Shown one piece after another: positions 1-9,427 of a stretch of DNA of 64,000 nt; within the stretch, counting starts at the first letter, position 1, and every line of letters begins with the position of its first letter. A model generated the notes under the pieces. That model ran no database searches. It had not been told where the DNA came from and saw only the letters and a program-made list of their open reading frames with translations. The translations under genes were made by a program, and so were the position numbers. The stretch comes from Ardenticatenaceae bacterium. Its GTDB lineage: Bacteria > Chloroflexota > Anaerolineae > Promineifilales > Promineifilaceae. The stretch lies in contig JACKBX010000006.1 in NCBI GenBank assembly GCA_020634375.1, positions 248,001 to 312,000 of the forward strand, written 5' to 3'.

Positions 1-1
1 G

Positions 2-859
2 ACATCTGCGCCTGTTCCTACGCCCGCCCCACCGGTGCAAACGAGTGGCAGCACCTACACTGTGCAGCCCGGTGACACATTGACACGCATCGCCCTGAAT
101 TATGGTGTGAGTACACAGGCGCTGGCACTGGCAAATGGCATCAGCAATCTGAACATTATTTACGTGGGGCAAGTATTGGTTATCCCCGGCAGCAGCGTGC
201 CGGTGAATCCCCCCATAGCCAATCCAACACCTGAACCGCCTGCTGCCCCTACGCCCGTGCCTGCTCCCGCGCCTACCGGCATCAACTTGCTGCCAAACCC
301 CTCCTTTGAAGGAGGTTGGTACAATCAAAATGGCATTGCAGAATTGCAACTGCCGAATAGCTGGTACTTGGAGTATGTTCAGGGAACGAACCCCTTTGAT
401 TCTGCCCCCTGGAGTGATTTTGTGCGCCCGGAAACGCGAGTTTTATCTGCCGGCTTTTTGCCACCGCAGGAGCAGCCCCTTTTCATTTGGGATGGACAAT
501 ATACAGTCAAGATTTTCAAGGGAGCGGGTGCCATTAGCACACGCTTATTGACAAATGTTGCGTTACAACCGGGCACGTATCGGTTTACCATTAATGTGTT
601 TCCTGACTTGGTAAGCGGTTATGAGAATGGACAGAAGGTTTGGGCTTCTGATCCATTGTCTGGCGAGGTGCGTTTTATTGTCGGTGGGGGAGGTAGCGAT
701 TGGCTTCTGCCTGCCTTTGGGCAGCGGAACATGTTGACGTATACCTTTACTATTAATAGTGCGCAAACGGTGCAAGTGGGAGTGGCTTTGCGCGGCCGCT
801 ATGCGCTAGCGAATAATGGTTGGTTTATTGATAATTGGTCGTTGGTGAGCGTACAGTAA
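2..859 (+). CDS. LysM-domain cell-surface protein (5' end outside window)
   Basis: The reading frame is open to the left edge, so the true start lies upstream. The first visible residues are a Pro/Ala/Thr-rich linker. One LysM motif follows (about nt 50-190, beginning YTVQPGDTL and ending near QVLVIP), which in this family binds peptidoglycan or chitin-type glycans. A second Pro-rich linker (about nt 200-285) leads to a C-terminal beta-rich domain that starts LLPNPSFEGGWY, resembling carbohydrate-binding jelly-roll modules. A secreted wall-associated role is inferred; the signal peptide would be upstream. It converges with the Nudix gene, leaving 1 nt between stop codons. Confidence 0.8.
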   Translation, partial: TSAPVPTPAPPVQTSGSTYTVQPGDTLTRIALNYGVSTQALALANGISNLNIIYVGQVLVIPGSSVPVNPPIANPTPEPPAAPTPVPAPAPTGINLLPNPSFEGGWYNQNGIAELQLPNSWYLEYVQGTNPFDSAPWSDFVRPETRVLSAGFLPPQEQPLFIWDGQYTVKIFKGAGAISTRLLTNVALQPGTYRFTINVFPDLVSGYENGQKVWASDPLSGEVRFIVGGGGSDWLLPAFGQRNMLTYTFTINSAQTVQVGVALRGRYALANNGWFIDNWSLVSVQ

Positions 860-860
860 G

Positions 861-1796
861 TTACTGGTTGCCGATTACCAATTCTGGGCCAGGCTGCTTT
901 TTGAAGCGGGTCACGTCACCTGGCGCGATGGCATCCTGGACGCGCTCGATGTGCTGTTGCACACTATTGGGCGGCTCCTCTCCGGGGGTGAAGTAGGCGA
1001 ATTCGGCTGCTTCTGGCCCTGGGGTTAGGGAGCCGCCTGTTATGTCAGCGGTGAAGGTGAAGGTAAGGTGATTCTGCGCGTCGTAGAGATATACGCCGCT
1101 GAGGTGGATGGGGGTGATTTGTAGGCCGGTTTCTTCATGAGTTTCGCGCACGGCCGTTTCCCAGGGTGCTTCATTTTTTAGTGCGCCGCCGCCGGGCAGG
1201 TTCCATACGTCGCGGTCTGTGCGCTTGACCCACAAGACTTGCCCCTGTTCGTTGCGGATGACGGCGAAGGCTCCGGTTTCCCAGTTGGGTGGTGGTTGGT
1301 AGGGAGGACGGCCGTTTCGTGCCAACTGCCAATCTTTGTAGCGGTACACGATGTGCCGCAGCAAAAACCAGGCAACACGTTGCCGCCAACCACGTTTCCG
1401 CGCATACCAGATAGGAGGGCCGCCGCGATGGTGGAATGCGTCTTGAATACGCTGGCGGTGGAAGCCGAGGACTCGATTGGGGAACGGCCGTGTCTTGAAC
1501 CAGCCAACTTGCGGCGACTCCTCAGAAGTCTCGATTTCGCCGCCGCGTTGAATGCAGCGGAACGAAAAGAGCAGCGAGCCATCAGGCTTATCCGGCGAAA
1601 AATAAAGGCCAACCAGCCGTACCGGGTACACAATTAGACCCGTTTCTTCGCGCACTTCGCGGGCGACCCCTTCGTCGGGTAATTCACCCGCTTCCAATGC
1701 GCCGCCTGGCGGCGCCCAGGTGCGCGTGTCATCGCGCTGGATGAGTAGAATTTGTGTGAATTCGTTGAAGATAATGCCCGTAGTACCAATATTCAT
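861..1796 (-). CDS. Tandem Nudix hydrolase (two complete Nudix domains)
   Basis: The 311-residue protein holds two Nudix domains in series. Each has an intact Nudix box (G-x5-E-x7-REUxEExGU): the first ends REVREETGL (residues about 33-55), the second RETHEETGL (about 200-225). The family hydrolyses nucleoside diphosphates linked to another moiety, using Mg2+ held by the box glutamates; the substrate here cannot be told. The middle (about 125-165) is basic and Trp/Arg-rich. The ATG has no clear Shine-Dalgarno. Several ACGGCCGT palindromes lie inside the gene. Confidence 0.85.
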   Translation of the reverse strand: MNIGTTGIIFNEFTQILLIQRDDTRTWAPPGGALEAGELPDEGVAREVREETGLIVYPVRLVGLYFSPDKPDGSLLFSFRCIQRGGEIETSEESPQVGWFKTRPFPNRVLGFHRQRIQDAFHHRGGPPIWYARKRGWRQRVAWFLLRHIVYRYKDWQLARNGRPPYQPPPNWETGAFAVIRNEQGQVLWVKRTDRDVWNLPGGGALKNEAPWETAVRETHEETGLQITPIHLSGVYLYDAQNHLTFTFTADITGGSLTPGPEAAEFAYFTPGEEPPNSVQQHIERVQDAIAPGDVTRFKKQPGPELVIGNQ

Positions 1797-1811
1797 AAGG
1801 GAACTAATTTT

Positions 1812-1879
1812 TAGCGTGAAACGTGATGCGTGAAACGTGAAACAATTCAGTTGTCACGTTTCACGTTTTACGTTTCACT
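1812..1879. repeat. CGTGAAA-word inverted repeat
   Basis: Spacer between the Nudix gene and the amidohydrolase. It is built of repeated CGTGAAA/CGTGATG words on the left and their complement (TTTCACG) on the right, so it can form a long hairpin. Related copies lie at about 3606, 27590, 30095, 46801, 53965 and 63208. Confidence 0.8.
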
Positions 1880-3272
1880 TATTGCGTATCATGTCGCGAG
1901 CGATTTCGTTGTGGCGTTGGATGTGGGGTGTGAGGTTTAGGGTGGTCAGATTTCCATTTTCTACTACCACTTTGCCATTGATCACGGAGTAATCTACGTT
2001 TTGTGCCTGGTTGAAGACGACGGCAGCAACCGGATCGTGCAGGGAGCCGGTGTAGGCCAACTGGTTGAGGTTGATGGCAATAAAATCAGCAGCCATGCCG
2101 GGGGCTAAAGCACCAATATCATTGCGACCCAGAACGGCCGCTCCGCCCAATGTTGCCAATTCCAAAGCCTGCCGCGCAGACATGGCATCTGGTTTGCCGC
2201 CAAAGCCGCCGCGCCCGCCCGGCTTTTCGCTGAGGTAGCGGTCTGGAGCGACGCGTTGCAGCAGCATGGCCTGCCGTGCTTCATTTAATAGGTGGCTGCC
2301 GTCGTTGGAGGCTGAGCCATCCACGCCCAGCCCAACGGGGACGCCGGTTGCACGCCAACTGAGCAGCGGGGCGATGCCGCTAGCGAGACGCATGTTGCTG
2401 TTGGGGCAGTGCGCTACGCCAGTTCCGGTTTGGCCGAAGAGGTCTATTTCGTCATGGCTCATGTGGATGCAGTGAGCGTGCCACACGTCGTTGCCCGTCC
2501 AGCCGAGGGATTGCACGTATTCGACTGGCCGTTTACCGAAGGTTTGCAGGCAGAATTCTTCTTCTTCCAGCGTTTCAGCGAGGTGGGTGTGCAGGCGCAC
2601 GTTGTAGGCGCGTGCCAGGTTGGCGGATTCGCGCATCAGGTCGGGGGTGACGGAGAAGGGGGAACAGGGGGCTAAGACGACGCGCATCATGGCGTAACGG
2701 CCGTTGTCGTTATACTGCTCAATCAAACGCTGGCTGTCTTTGAGGATGAAGGCTTCGTCTTCAGTGACGCGGTCTGGGGGCAGGCCGCCTTTGCTTTCGC
2801 CGAGGGACATGGAACCGCGTGCGGCGTGAAAGCGCATCCCGATTTCTTGCGCAGCGCGGATTTGGCTGTCCAACGTGCAGTCGTTGGGGAAGATGTAAAG
2901 GTGGTCGCTGCTGGTGGTGCAGCCGGAGAGCATTAATTCAGCTAAGCCGGTGAGGGTGCTAACGTAAATGGCCTCATCGGTGAGGTTGGCCCAAATGGGG
3001 TAGAGGGTGGTCAGCCAATCAAACAGGTTGTTGTCTTGGGCCATCACGCGAGTGAGGGTTTGATAGAGATGGTGATGGGTGTTAACGAGACCGGGTAAGA
3101 CGATGTGGTTGGCGAGGTCGAGGATGGTATCGGCCGTTTGGGGTAGTGTTTCTGTAGGGCCGACTTGTTCAATGATGTTGTTGCGGATGAAAAGGCCGCC
3201 GTTCGCTATTTCGCGGCGCTGCGCATCCATCGTGACAACAATTGCAGCATTTTTGACGAGCAGTGTGGACAT
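1875..3272 (-). CDS. 8-oxoguanine deaminase-like amidohydrolase
   Basis: This 465-residue protein belongs to the TRZ/ATZ amidohydrolase family, metal-dependent TIM-barrel deaminases. Visible motifs are the metal-binding NTHHHLYQ near the N terminus, HTHLAET in the middle, the HAHCIHM segment and the distal Asp in GLGVDGSAS. NTHHHLYQTLTR and the order of motifs fit 8-oxoguanine deaminase best; a chlorohydrolase/AtzB-type or other aminohydrolase function is possible. I chose the ATG at 3272 because AAAGGAG precedes it at good spacing. The longer frame to 3326 runs into repeat DNA. Upstream Nudix and downstream tRNA are unrelated. Confidence 0.75.
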   Translation of the reverse strand: MSTLLVKNAAIVVTMDAQRREIANGGLFIRNNIIEQVGPTETLPQTADTILDLANHIVLPGLVNTHHHLYQTLTRVMAQDNNLFDWLTTLYPIWANLTDEAIYVSTLTGLAELMLSGCTTSSDHLYIFPNDCTLDSQIRAAQEIGMRFHAARGSMSLGESKGGLPPDRVTEDEAFILKDSQRLIEQYNDNGRYAMMRVVLAPCSPFSVTPDLMRESANLARAYNVRLHTHLAETLEEEEFCLQTFGKRPVEYVQSLGWTGNDVWHAHCIHMSHDEIDLFGQTGTGVAHCPNSNMRLASGIAPLLSWRATGVPVGLGVDGSASNDGSHLLNEARQAMLLQRVAPDRYLSEKPGGRGGFGGKPDAMSARQALELATLGGAAVLGRNDIGALAPGMAADFIAINLNQLAYTGSLHDPVAAVVFNQAQNVDYSVINGKVVVENGNLTTLNLTPHIQRHNEIARDMIRNK

Positions 3273-3395
3273 GGGAAGCTCCTTTGGGAAGGTGCAGGCG
3301 CACAAGTGGCAAATTAACATTTGCACGCTTGCAACTTGCCTGCTTGCAAACTTTTTTGGGAGTATAAATTGTTATGATGTGCTCGTGCAAGTGAC

Positions 3396-3423
3396 TTGGC
3401 AAAGAGTTCCCCGGTGGTATAAT
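3396..3423 (+). promoter_or_regulatory. Promoter of tRNA-Leu
   Basis: TTGGCA (3396-3401), 16-bp spacer and TATAAT (3418-3423), 11 nt before the tRNA. A perfect -10 box supports a housekeeping sigma promoter. Confidence 0.75.
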
Positions 3424-3434
3424 CGTCAGTCGCT

Positions 3435-3516
3435 GGGGATGTGGCGGAATTGGCAGACGCGCATGACTTAGAATCATGTGCCGTAAGGCGTGTGGGTTCG
3501 AGTCCCTCCATCCCCA
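3435..3516 (+). tRNA. tRNA-Leu (anticodon TAG)
   Basis: The acceptor stem GGGGATG pairs with CATCCCC at the 3' end. The anticodon stem CATGA/TCATG encloses loop CTTAGAA, giving anticodon TAG at 3469-3471. A short variable arm and the GGTTCGAGTCC T-loop are present. CCA is not encoded. Confidence 0.95.
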
Positions 3517-3531
3517 CTTTGATAATCCGGT

Positions 3532-3560
3532 AAGCGTTGCCTGAGCAACGCTTCTTTTTT
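3532..3560 (+). terminator. Rho-independent terminator after tRNA-Leu
   Basis: The stem AAGCGTTGC/GCAACGCTT with a CTGA loop is followed by CTTTTTT. Confidence 0.9.
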
Positions 3561-3605
3561 ACATCCAGCTATTTGATTAAGAATGATATTTGGGGTCTTG
3601 TGGAT

Positions 3606-3657
3606 TAACGTGAAGCGTGAATCTTCTCGTATCACGTTTCATGTTTTACGTTTCATG
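3606..3657. repeat. CGTGAAA-word inverted repeat
   Basis: A copy of the CGTGAAG/CGTGAAT words followed by their complement, directly upstream of trigger factor. It would lie in the 5' leader of that gene. Confidence 0.75.
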
Positions 3658-3709
3658 GCAAACCCCACAAAATCCAAAAGACCCTGTTTTATTTGAGAGA
3701 GGTACACCT

Positions 3710-5137
3710 GTGACACTAACGATTCATAAGGAAGAAGATACGCAGCGGCAGTTGCTTTTGACGGTTGAAGTGGCCGAGGAGCGCGTGGCAAAGGCGATGC
3801 GCCAGACAGCTAAGAAGTTGGCGAAGGATTTTCGTATTCCTGGGTTCCGCCAGGGGAAGGCGCCTTATCAGGTTATTGTGAACCGGGTTGGGCGTGACGC
3901 GCTGCGGGGTGAAACGATTGATGAAATTGTGCCTGCCATTTTTGAAGAGACGATGGCTGATGTGGATGAGGATGAGGTTTACGGCCGTCCTGAACTAACT
4001 GATATGGAATTAGAGCCTTTGGTGCTCAAGTTCACAATTCCGCTGCGCCCCACAGTGAAGTTGGGAGACTATCGCGTGCTGCGGCAGGACGTGGAGCCAG
4101 TTGTGATCACGGATGAAGCGGTTGAAGAGGCACTGGAGCAGATTCGTGGCAAGCACCAAACGCTGGAAACGGTTGATCGCGCTGCTGAGGCTGGCGATAT
4201 GGTGACGTTGAGTGGAATGGGCAAACTGGCGGCTGAGGAAGTGGAAGCTGTTGAGGCTGCTGATGAAGCGGAAGCGCAAGATGAAGAAGGTGAGGGGGAA
4301 ACGGCCGTGCCCGCCGAGCGAGTCATTTTTGCGGAAGAGCAAATTGACTTGGTGATGGATGCCACAAAAGTCTATCCAGATACCCCCTTTGTTGAGAATG
4401 TGCTGGGTCTTTCCGCCGGTGAGCAAACCACGTTTAGCTTCACTTTCCCGGATGATTACAACGATGAAGAATTGGCGGGAAAAGAAGCAACCTTTGACGT
4501 CACGGTCTTGAATGTGCAATCCCGTGAACTGCCAGAATTGAATGATGAATTGGCGCAGCAGGAAGGCGATTACGAGACGCTGGAAGATTTGCGTACAGAA
4601 ACGCAAGATAATTTGCTTCGCGCGGCTGAATCTCAGGCTAAGCAAGACCTGGTAGATGACATGACGGATAAATTGCTGGAAGAGGCAGAGATTGTCTATC
4701 CACCAGCGGCTGTGGAGATGGAATTGGACGATATGATTGAGACGTTCAAGACACAGGCGCGTTATTCTGGCTGGGAATGGGATGATTATTTGCAAATGCA
4801 AGGGATGTCTGAAGACATTTTACGTGATGGTTTTCGGGATTCGGCAGTAACTCGTCTGCAACGAGGCTTGGTTATTCGTGAGCTGGTTTTGGCAGAAAAA
4901 ATAAAAGTGCAGATGGAAGATGTTGACGCGATTATTGAAGAGCGCATCAGTAAATTTGAAAGTGAAGACCTCCGCAATAGTATGCGCCAATATTATGAAA
5001 GCTCAGGTTTTGATTCGATCAGTGGTGAAGTGCTGCACGAGAAGCTCTTTGAACGGATCAAGGCTATCTTTGAAGGTGCTGCACCGGACCTGGCTGATCC
5101 TGAAAATGAAGATGAGGCGAGTGAGGAAGAAGAATAA
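3710..5137 (+). CDS. tig: Trigger factor, ribosome-associated chaperone/PPIase
   Basis: This 475-residue protein chaperones nascent chains at the ribosome exit tunnel. The N-terminal ribosome-binding domain carries the signature FRIPGFRQGKAP (about residues 41-52). A divergent FKBP-type PPIase domain and a long helical C-terminal chaperone domain follow. I chose the GTG at 3710, preceded by GAGAGG, because the longer frame from 3617 translates repeat DNA. Oddities are a very acidic Glu/Ala-rich insertion in the PPIase domain (about residues 180-205) and an acidic C-terminal tail. clpP follows, the order found in many bacteria. Confidence 0.93.
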   Translation: MTLTIHKEEDTQRQLLLTVEVAEERVAKAMRQTAKKLAKDFRIPGFRQGKAPYQVIVNRVGRDALRGETIDEIVPAIFEETMADVDEDEVYGRPELTDMELEPLVLKFTIPLRPTVKLGDYRVLRQDVEPVVITDEAVEEALEQIRGKHQTLETVDRAAEAGDMVTLSGMGKLAAEEVEAVEAADEAEAQDEEGEGETAVPAERVIFAEEQIDLVMDATKVYPDTPFVENVLGLSAGEQTTFSFTFPDDYNDEELAGKEATFDVTVLNVQSRELPELNDELAQQEGDYETLEDLRTETQDNLLRAAESQAKQDLVDDMTDKLLEEAEIVYPPAAVEMELDDMIETFKTQARYSGWEWDDYLQMQGMSEDILRDGFRDSAVTRLQRGLVIRELVLAEKIKVQMEDVDAIIEERISKFESEDLRNSMRQYYESSGFDSISGEVLHEKLFERIKAIFEGAAPDLADPENEDEASEEEE

Positions 5138-5235
5138 CGCAAATCTAATGAACGGCCGTTACACTCAGCCGTCTATGCCAATGATTGGCTCATTATCAAT
5201 TGATTTGCGTTTGTTAGATGAAAGGAGACAAATAA

Positions 5236-5844
5236 ATGATGGACTCACCGGTCTTGCTGAATCCACGAGTCGTTGAAACATCGGGGCGGACAGAATGGGC
5301 AACGGATGTGTTCTCATTGTTGTTCAAAAACAGGATTATTGTTTTGGGTTTTCCCATTGATGACATGGTTGCCAGCGCGATTGTGGCGCAAATGCTCTAT
5401 TTAGAGAGTGATGATCCGGAAAAGCCAATTCGCATGTATATTAGCTGCCCTGGTGGGCAGGTTTATGCGGGGATGGCGATTTATGACACGATGCAGCAGA
5501 TCCACTGCCCTGTCTCTACCGTAGCGGTTGGTTACACGGCTAGTTTTGGTACGGTCTTGCTTGCCGCCGGGACCCAAGGGATGCGCTACGCTTTACCCAA
5601 TTCTACCATTCACATGCATCAACCTTTGGGCGGTGCACGCGGGCAGGCTTCGGATATTGCCATTCAAGCGCAGGAAATTTTGCGCCTGCGCACATCCTTG
5701 AATCAGATTCTGAGTCATCACACCGGAAAACCGGTTGAGCAGATCGCTAAAGACACTGACCGCGATATTTACATGAGTGCTCAACAGGCCCAGGAATATG
5801 GTTTGGTAGACGAGGTGTTGGCGAGTACAGAAGAGAAAAAGTAA
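5236..5844 (+). CDS. clpP: ATP-dependent Clp protease proteolytic subunit
   Basis: This 202-residue serine peptidase is the ClpP ring subunit that degrades proteins delivered by ClpX/ClpA/ClpC. The catalytic Ser lies in GYTASFG (about residue 100), His in HMHQPLGG (about 125) and Asp in the DRDIYMS region (about 174), so the triad is complete. AAAGGAGACAAATA precedes a double ATG at 5236. It lies 98 nt after trigger factor with no terminator between, so cotranscription is likely. Confidence 0.95.
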   Translation: MMDSPVLLNPRVVETSGRTEWATDVFSLLFKNRIIVLGFPIDDMVASAIVAQMLYLESDDPEKPIRMYISCPGGQVYAGMAIYDTMQQIHCPVSTVAVGYTASFGTVLLAAGTQGMRYALPNSTIHMHQPLGGARGQASDIAIQAQEILRLRTSLNQILSHHTGKPVEQIAKDTDRDIYMSAQQAQEYGLVDEVLASTEEKK

Positions 5845-5876
5845 GTAAGGTAATTGGATACGGCCGTTTTCAATAC

Positions 5877-5914
5877 AAAGCGGGGTTTCTTAATATGAGA
5901 AGAAACCCCGCTTT
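5877..5914 (+). terminator. Strong hairpin after clpP
   Basis: A 15-bp perfect stem, AAAGCGGGGTTTCTT pairing with AAGAAACCCCGCTTT around an 8-nt loop. The T-tract is weak on the plus strand, but position right after the tig-clpP pair supports a terminator. Confidence 0.8.
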
Positions 5915-5922
5915 GGCATAAT

Positions 5923-5951
5923 TTGCCGTTATATAGAACAATTCTTATAAT
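5923..5951 (+). promoter_or_regulatory. Promoter for Calx-beta protein
   Basis: TTGCCG (5923-5928), 17-bp spacer and TATAAT (5946-5951), about 110 nt before the downstream start codon. Confidence 0.7.
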
Positions 5952-6074
5952 CTTCACAATACAAGAACGAGTTTGATCAAGAAAACAAAGCATATTGACG
6001 TTGCCGGGTATCAACCTCTGAACAGACTCCTTACCAACCGGACAGACGGTCAAAAAGTGAAACGAAGGCCATAC

Positions 6075-7901
6075 ATGAACACTACCCATTTTGCAAAAAA
6101 CTTCCGAATTGGGACAAGCCTATTTATAGTAGTTGTGCCCGTTTTAGTTTTTGCGCTATTTTTTATGATGGCTCAGCCCAATGTTCAGGCTGCCCCTTCA
6201 CAGGTTCCAGAGGTAGCATTTGCCAATAGCCAATTAACCGTCAATGAAGATGCTGGTATTGTCAATGTTACCGTTAGTCTGGATGCAACGGCCGCTTTTG
6301 ATGTCAGTGTCGATTATGCTACCCTAAGTGGGACGGCCGCAGGCGGCGTGGATTATAGCAATACAAGCGGTACTCTCACCTTTCCGGCAAACACCCTGAC
6401 GCAAACAGTTCCTTTGCCTATTATTGATGATAGTGTTTATGAAGGAACAACCAACGAATACTTTTACCTGCGCCTATTAGACCCCGTTAGTGTGACTATA
6501 GGCACCCCATCCGTGCTCCAGATTTTTATAGACGACAACGAAAGCGCACCCACTGCCACCCCCAATGCAACCCCATCTATATTTGTGGATGCATATGAGC
6601 CAAATAATACCCTGGGCGAAGCCTACACCATTGCGGCTGGTGCTTCGGCAACGTGCAGCATCACCCTGTGGCCCACCGGGGACGAGGACTGGTTCCGCTT
6701 CGTGGGTAAAGCTGGTTCTACCTACCAAATAGCCACCAGTAATCTTACTCCCGGGCTGGATACCGTGATGACCGTTTACGACGTGAACGGGAATGTCATT
6801 GGGCAAAATGACGATGCGCCAGGTATTGGCAATCGCAGTTCATTGGTCATCATTTCTGTTAATACGGATGGCTTCTATTATGCCCGCGTTATTAACCGTG
6901 ACCCATCTGATCCATCTAACAAAACATACTGCATCCAGGTGACAGAACTGGCAACGCCAACACCTACCCCCAGCCAGACACCTGTACCTGGGGCCGATGA
7001 GTGTGAATACAACAGCACCATTGCTACTGCATGTGTCTTGGAAGTTGGTGAAGGAAACGGTTATACAGGTATGAGTTTAGTACCTGTATACGGCAGTTCA
7101 CAAGACACAGACATGTATAAGGTGTGGATGCGTCAGGGAACATTTTACGTTTGTGATACTTACGTGAATGATTATGCCGACACCAACATGATTTTTCTGG
7201 ATTTAAATGGGGGTGATTTTCAGCCGAATCTAGGGAATGACAATAAAGCACCGGGAGATTATGGCAGCCAGTTAAGTATTCTTGCTCCATACACGGGCTG
7301 GCTTTATATCGAAATAGGGCCTAGAGTGCCACCTCCTTATGAAGAATCGGCTTTGCACCAATATGATATAGAGTGCATTGCCTCTATTTCTACTCCGACA
7401 CCAACACCATCCCCAACGACGGTTTATGTTGCGCCCCCCTCTTCTGGCGGAGGTGTGCAGCCCACTGTAACTCCTTTAGCGGTCCCGACTTTCTTGCCGA
7501 CGCCGACGCCGATTGATTTCTCTTTTTTGACGCCTGCGCCCACACCTACGCCCCCCGTGATTCAGATTCAGCCATTGCCGACTTCTACACCTGTTGGCGG
7601 GGGACAGCAGAATGTGGCGATTAATGTGACGGTGTACTACGATTCTAATTACAATTATTTGCCAGAGTTAAATGAAGGTGTGCAGGAATTAGCTGTGACT
7701 TTGTATGACAATGCGACGGGGGGGTTACTGGCTTTTGGTTCCACAAATGAAGCAGGAACAGTGAGCTTTACCTCGATCACAACAGCCGGGGCTGTGCGCG
7801 TATCTGTGCCATTTTTAAATTACAATCAAGTAGTGGTAGGTGGCAGCGCAACGATTTTGGTGCGTATTGCGCCGCAGCCGCTGCCTATTGGCATTCCCTG
7901 A
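6075..7901 (+). CDS. Secreted Calx-beta / PPC-domain surface protein
   Basis: The 608-residue product starts at the ATG at 6075, where a basic N terminus and a hydrophobic stretch (about residues 14-34) end in NVQAAP, a likely signal peptide. A Calx-beta domain follows (about 40-155). A domain resembling bacterial pre-peptidase C-terminal (PPC) repeats comes next (DAYEPNNTLGEA to about 295), then a second similar region (about 315-435), a long Thr/Pro linker and an SdrD B-like beta domain (about 510-600). No catalytic domain is seen. Cell-surface adhesion or matrix binding is inferred. The upstream in-frame extension to 5973 has no signal peptide and is not favoured. Confidence 0.8.
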   Translation: MNTTHFAKNFRIGTSLFIVVVPVLVFALFFMMAQPNVQAAPSQVPEVAFANSQLTVNEDAGIVNVTVSLDATAAFDVSVDYATLSGTAAGGVDYSNTSGTLTFPANTLTQTVPLPIIDDSVYEGTTNEYFYLRLLDPVSVTIGTPSVLQIFIDDNESAPTATPNATPSIFVDAYEPNNTLGEAYTIAAGASATCSITLWPTGDEDWFRFVGKAGSTYQIATSNLTPGLDTVMTVYDVNGNVIGQNDDAPGIGNRSSLVIISVNTDGFYYARVINRDPSDPSNKTYCIQVTELATPTPTPSQTPVPGADECEYNSTIATACVLEVGEGNGYTGMSLVPVYGSSQDTDMYKVWMRQGTFYVCDTYVNDYADTNMIFLDLNGGDFQPNLGNDNKAPGDYGSQLSILAPYTGWLYIEIGPRVPPPYEESALHQYDIECIASISTPTPTPSPTTVYVAPPSSGGGVQPTVTPLAVPTFLPTPTPIDFSFLTPAPTPTPPVIQIQPLPTSTPVGGGQQNVAINVTVYYDSNYNYLPELNEGVQELAVTLYDNATGGLLAFGSTNEAGTVSFTSITTAGAVRVSVPFLNYNQVVVGGSATILVRIAPQPLPIGIP

Positions 7902-7941
7902 TTCGATTTTGCCTTCTAATACTCATAAAAAAGGAACCTCC

Positions 7942-9333
7942 ATGTCTGACGAGCAACAACAACCTGACGAGCAACAAGAGGGCTTTTGGCAAAAACTGTC
8001 TGCGAATCGTGGTCTCACTGTTTTGATTGCAATCGCTATCGTGGGTGTGATCTTGATTATTGTGTTTGGTGTGTTGCTATTGCGTTCTTTGAATGCTGGT
8101 GGGGGGGATGTGGCAGAAGGGGGCACAGCTACCCCGTTTGCGGTAAGCCCGGTTGATCAGGGTGGTAGTGGGGATGCATTGGTTGTGGGGGTGAGTGATT
8201 CATCTACGGTGACGGTAACAATGGATATGCCGGTGTCATTGCAAGTGGACGGCCGTTCCTACACAGTTCAGTCGCAAACGCTTACCGCAGATGGTCTTTG
8301 GTCGGCAGAAGGTGTGGGGGAAGGAACGGCCGTGTGGGTTTACGGTTCCATCATTAATTACGTGCTAGGCATTCCCTATTCCAATGATAATAAGGCATTG
8401 CTTGAACAGCTAGTCCCTGGAGATGAAATTGTCTTAAATACGCGAGCTGGTACACAATATCGTTTTGTCTTTGACAGCCGTGACTTGTACGCGGCAAATG
8501 ATCGGGACATATTTACTCAGACTTCTCCTGGCATTACATTAGCTTTACTGCGCGGGGATAATCAGGAGCGCTTGATTGTGCATGGCACATATGTTGTTCC
8601 TGAAGCCAGTAGCAGCGGTGCGGGTGACGTTTTCTCTTTGGGTGAGACAGCCCAATTAGAAAATCTGCAAGTGACCGTCACTGGTGCAACCTACATTCCT
8701 GATCGTCCTGAGATACCACAGGGATTTGCCTTTGTCCTAATCGATTACCAACTGCAAAATTTAGCGCTGACCGCTTTGGATACGGGTAATTTACAGATGT
8801 TGCTGTTGGATGAATTGGGAAACCAATATGCCTTGAGCGGGATTGCCAGTCAATTGGGAAATAACCCGCCGCTCAGCGGATTTTTGAATGCAAATCAGAT
8901 TGTGCAAGCGACGGTGGGATATCAAGTGCCAATAGGATTGACTGGCGAGACACTGAATTGGGTTGTACGCCGTGCTAACACAGGCAGCCAAGTTACGGTA
9001 GCTGTTCCTTTCCCTGGTGGCTCTAGTGCTGCGGCGAGTGCGTCTGTCATGTTGCAAAGTGCTACGGTTTCACCAGATGGAACTAGTTTGATGTTGGCGG
9101 GGCAGGTTATTAATTTGGGCGATCAATTGGTTGTTGTGTCTGAACAGGACGTCTCTTTGCGCACCAATGACGGAGCTACATATTTGTTGCTGGCTACAAA
9201 TCCGGCTTTTCCCTGGTCGGTAAATGCTGGGCAGTCAGTTAATTTTGTGGTGACTTATCAACGGCCGTTAACCGCAGATACGGCCGTCTTTACCCTGCTC
9301 AACCAACCCTTCCAACTCAGCGCTTTACGGTAA
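7942..9333 (+). CDS. Membrane-anchored protein, single N-terminal TM, beta-rich exterior
   Basis: The ATG at 7942 follows AAAAAAGGAAC. The first 22 residues are polar and Gln-rich, then a transmembrane helix (about residues 25-48, rich in Ile/Val/Leu) anchors a roughly 410-residue beta-rich exterior. The C-terminal half (about 240-460) contains two segments resembling DUF4352-type immunoglobulin-like domains. I cannot assign a function. It lies 40 nt after the Calx-beta gene and is probably cotranscribed with it. Confidence 0.7.
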   Translation: MSDEQQQPDEQQEGFWQKLSANRGLTVLIAIAIVGVILIIVFGVLLLRSLNAGGGDVAEGGTATPFAVSPVDQGGSGDALVVGVSDSSTVTVTMDMPVSLQVDGRSYTVQSQTLTADGLWSAEGVGEGTAVWVYGSIINYVLGIPYSNDNKALLEQLVPGDEIVLNTRAGTQYRFVFDSRDLYAANDRDIFTQTSPGITLALLRGDNQERLIVHGTYVVPEASSSGAGDVFSLGETAQLENLQVTVTGATYIPDRPEIPQGFAFVLIDYQLQNLALTALDTGNLQMLLLDELGNQYALSGIASQLGNNPPLSGFLNANQIVQATVGYQVPIGLTGETLNWVVRRANTGSQVTVAVPFPGGSSAAASASVMLQSATVSPDGTSLMLAGQVINLGDQLVVVSEQDVSLRTNDGATYLLLATNPAFPWSVNAGQSVNFVVTYQRPLTADTAVFTLLNQPFQLSALR

Positions 9334-9398
9334 TTGGCTACTGTATAACTCTGTTATCAATGCCCATAAAATTAGCCCATCCCGTTTACCCTACCTGT

Positions 9399-9427
9399 TT
9401 GACTTGAGTTTTTGCAGCATGTATAAT
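9399..9427 (+). promoter_or_regulatory. Near-consensus promoter of the signalling/lipid cluster
   Basis: TTGACT (9399-9404), exactly 17 bp, then TATAAT (9422-9427). It lies 158 nt before the PATAN gene and is the best promoter found in front of the 9.6-21 kb cluster. Confidence 0.8.

Noticed and set aside
3617..3709. Longer trigger factor from the upstream ATG
   Set aside because: These codons translate a CGTGAAA-word repeat and lack a Shine-Dalgarno. The GTG at 3710 has one.
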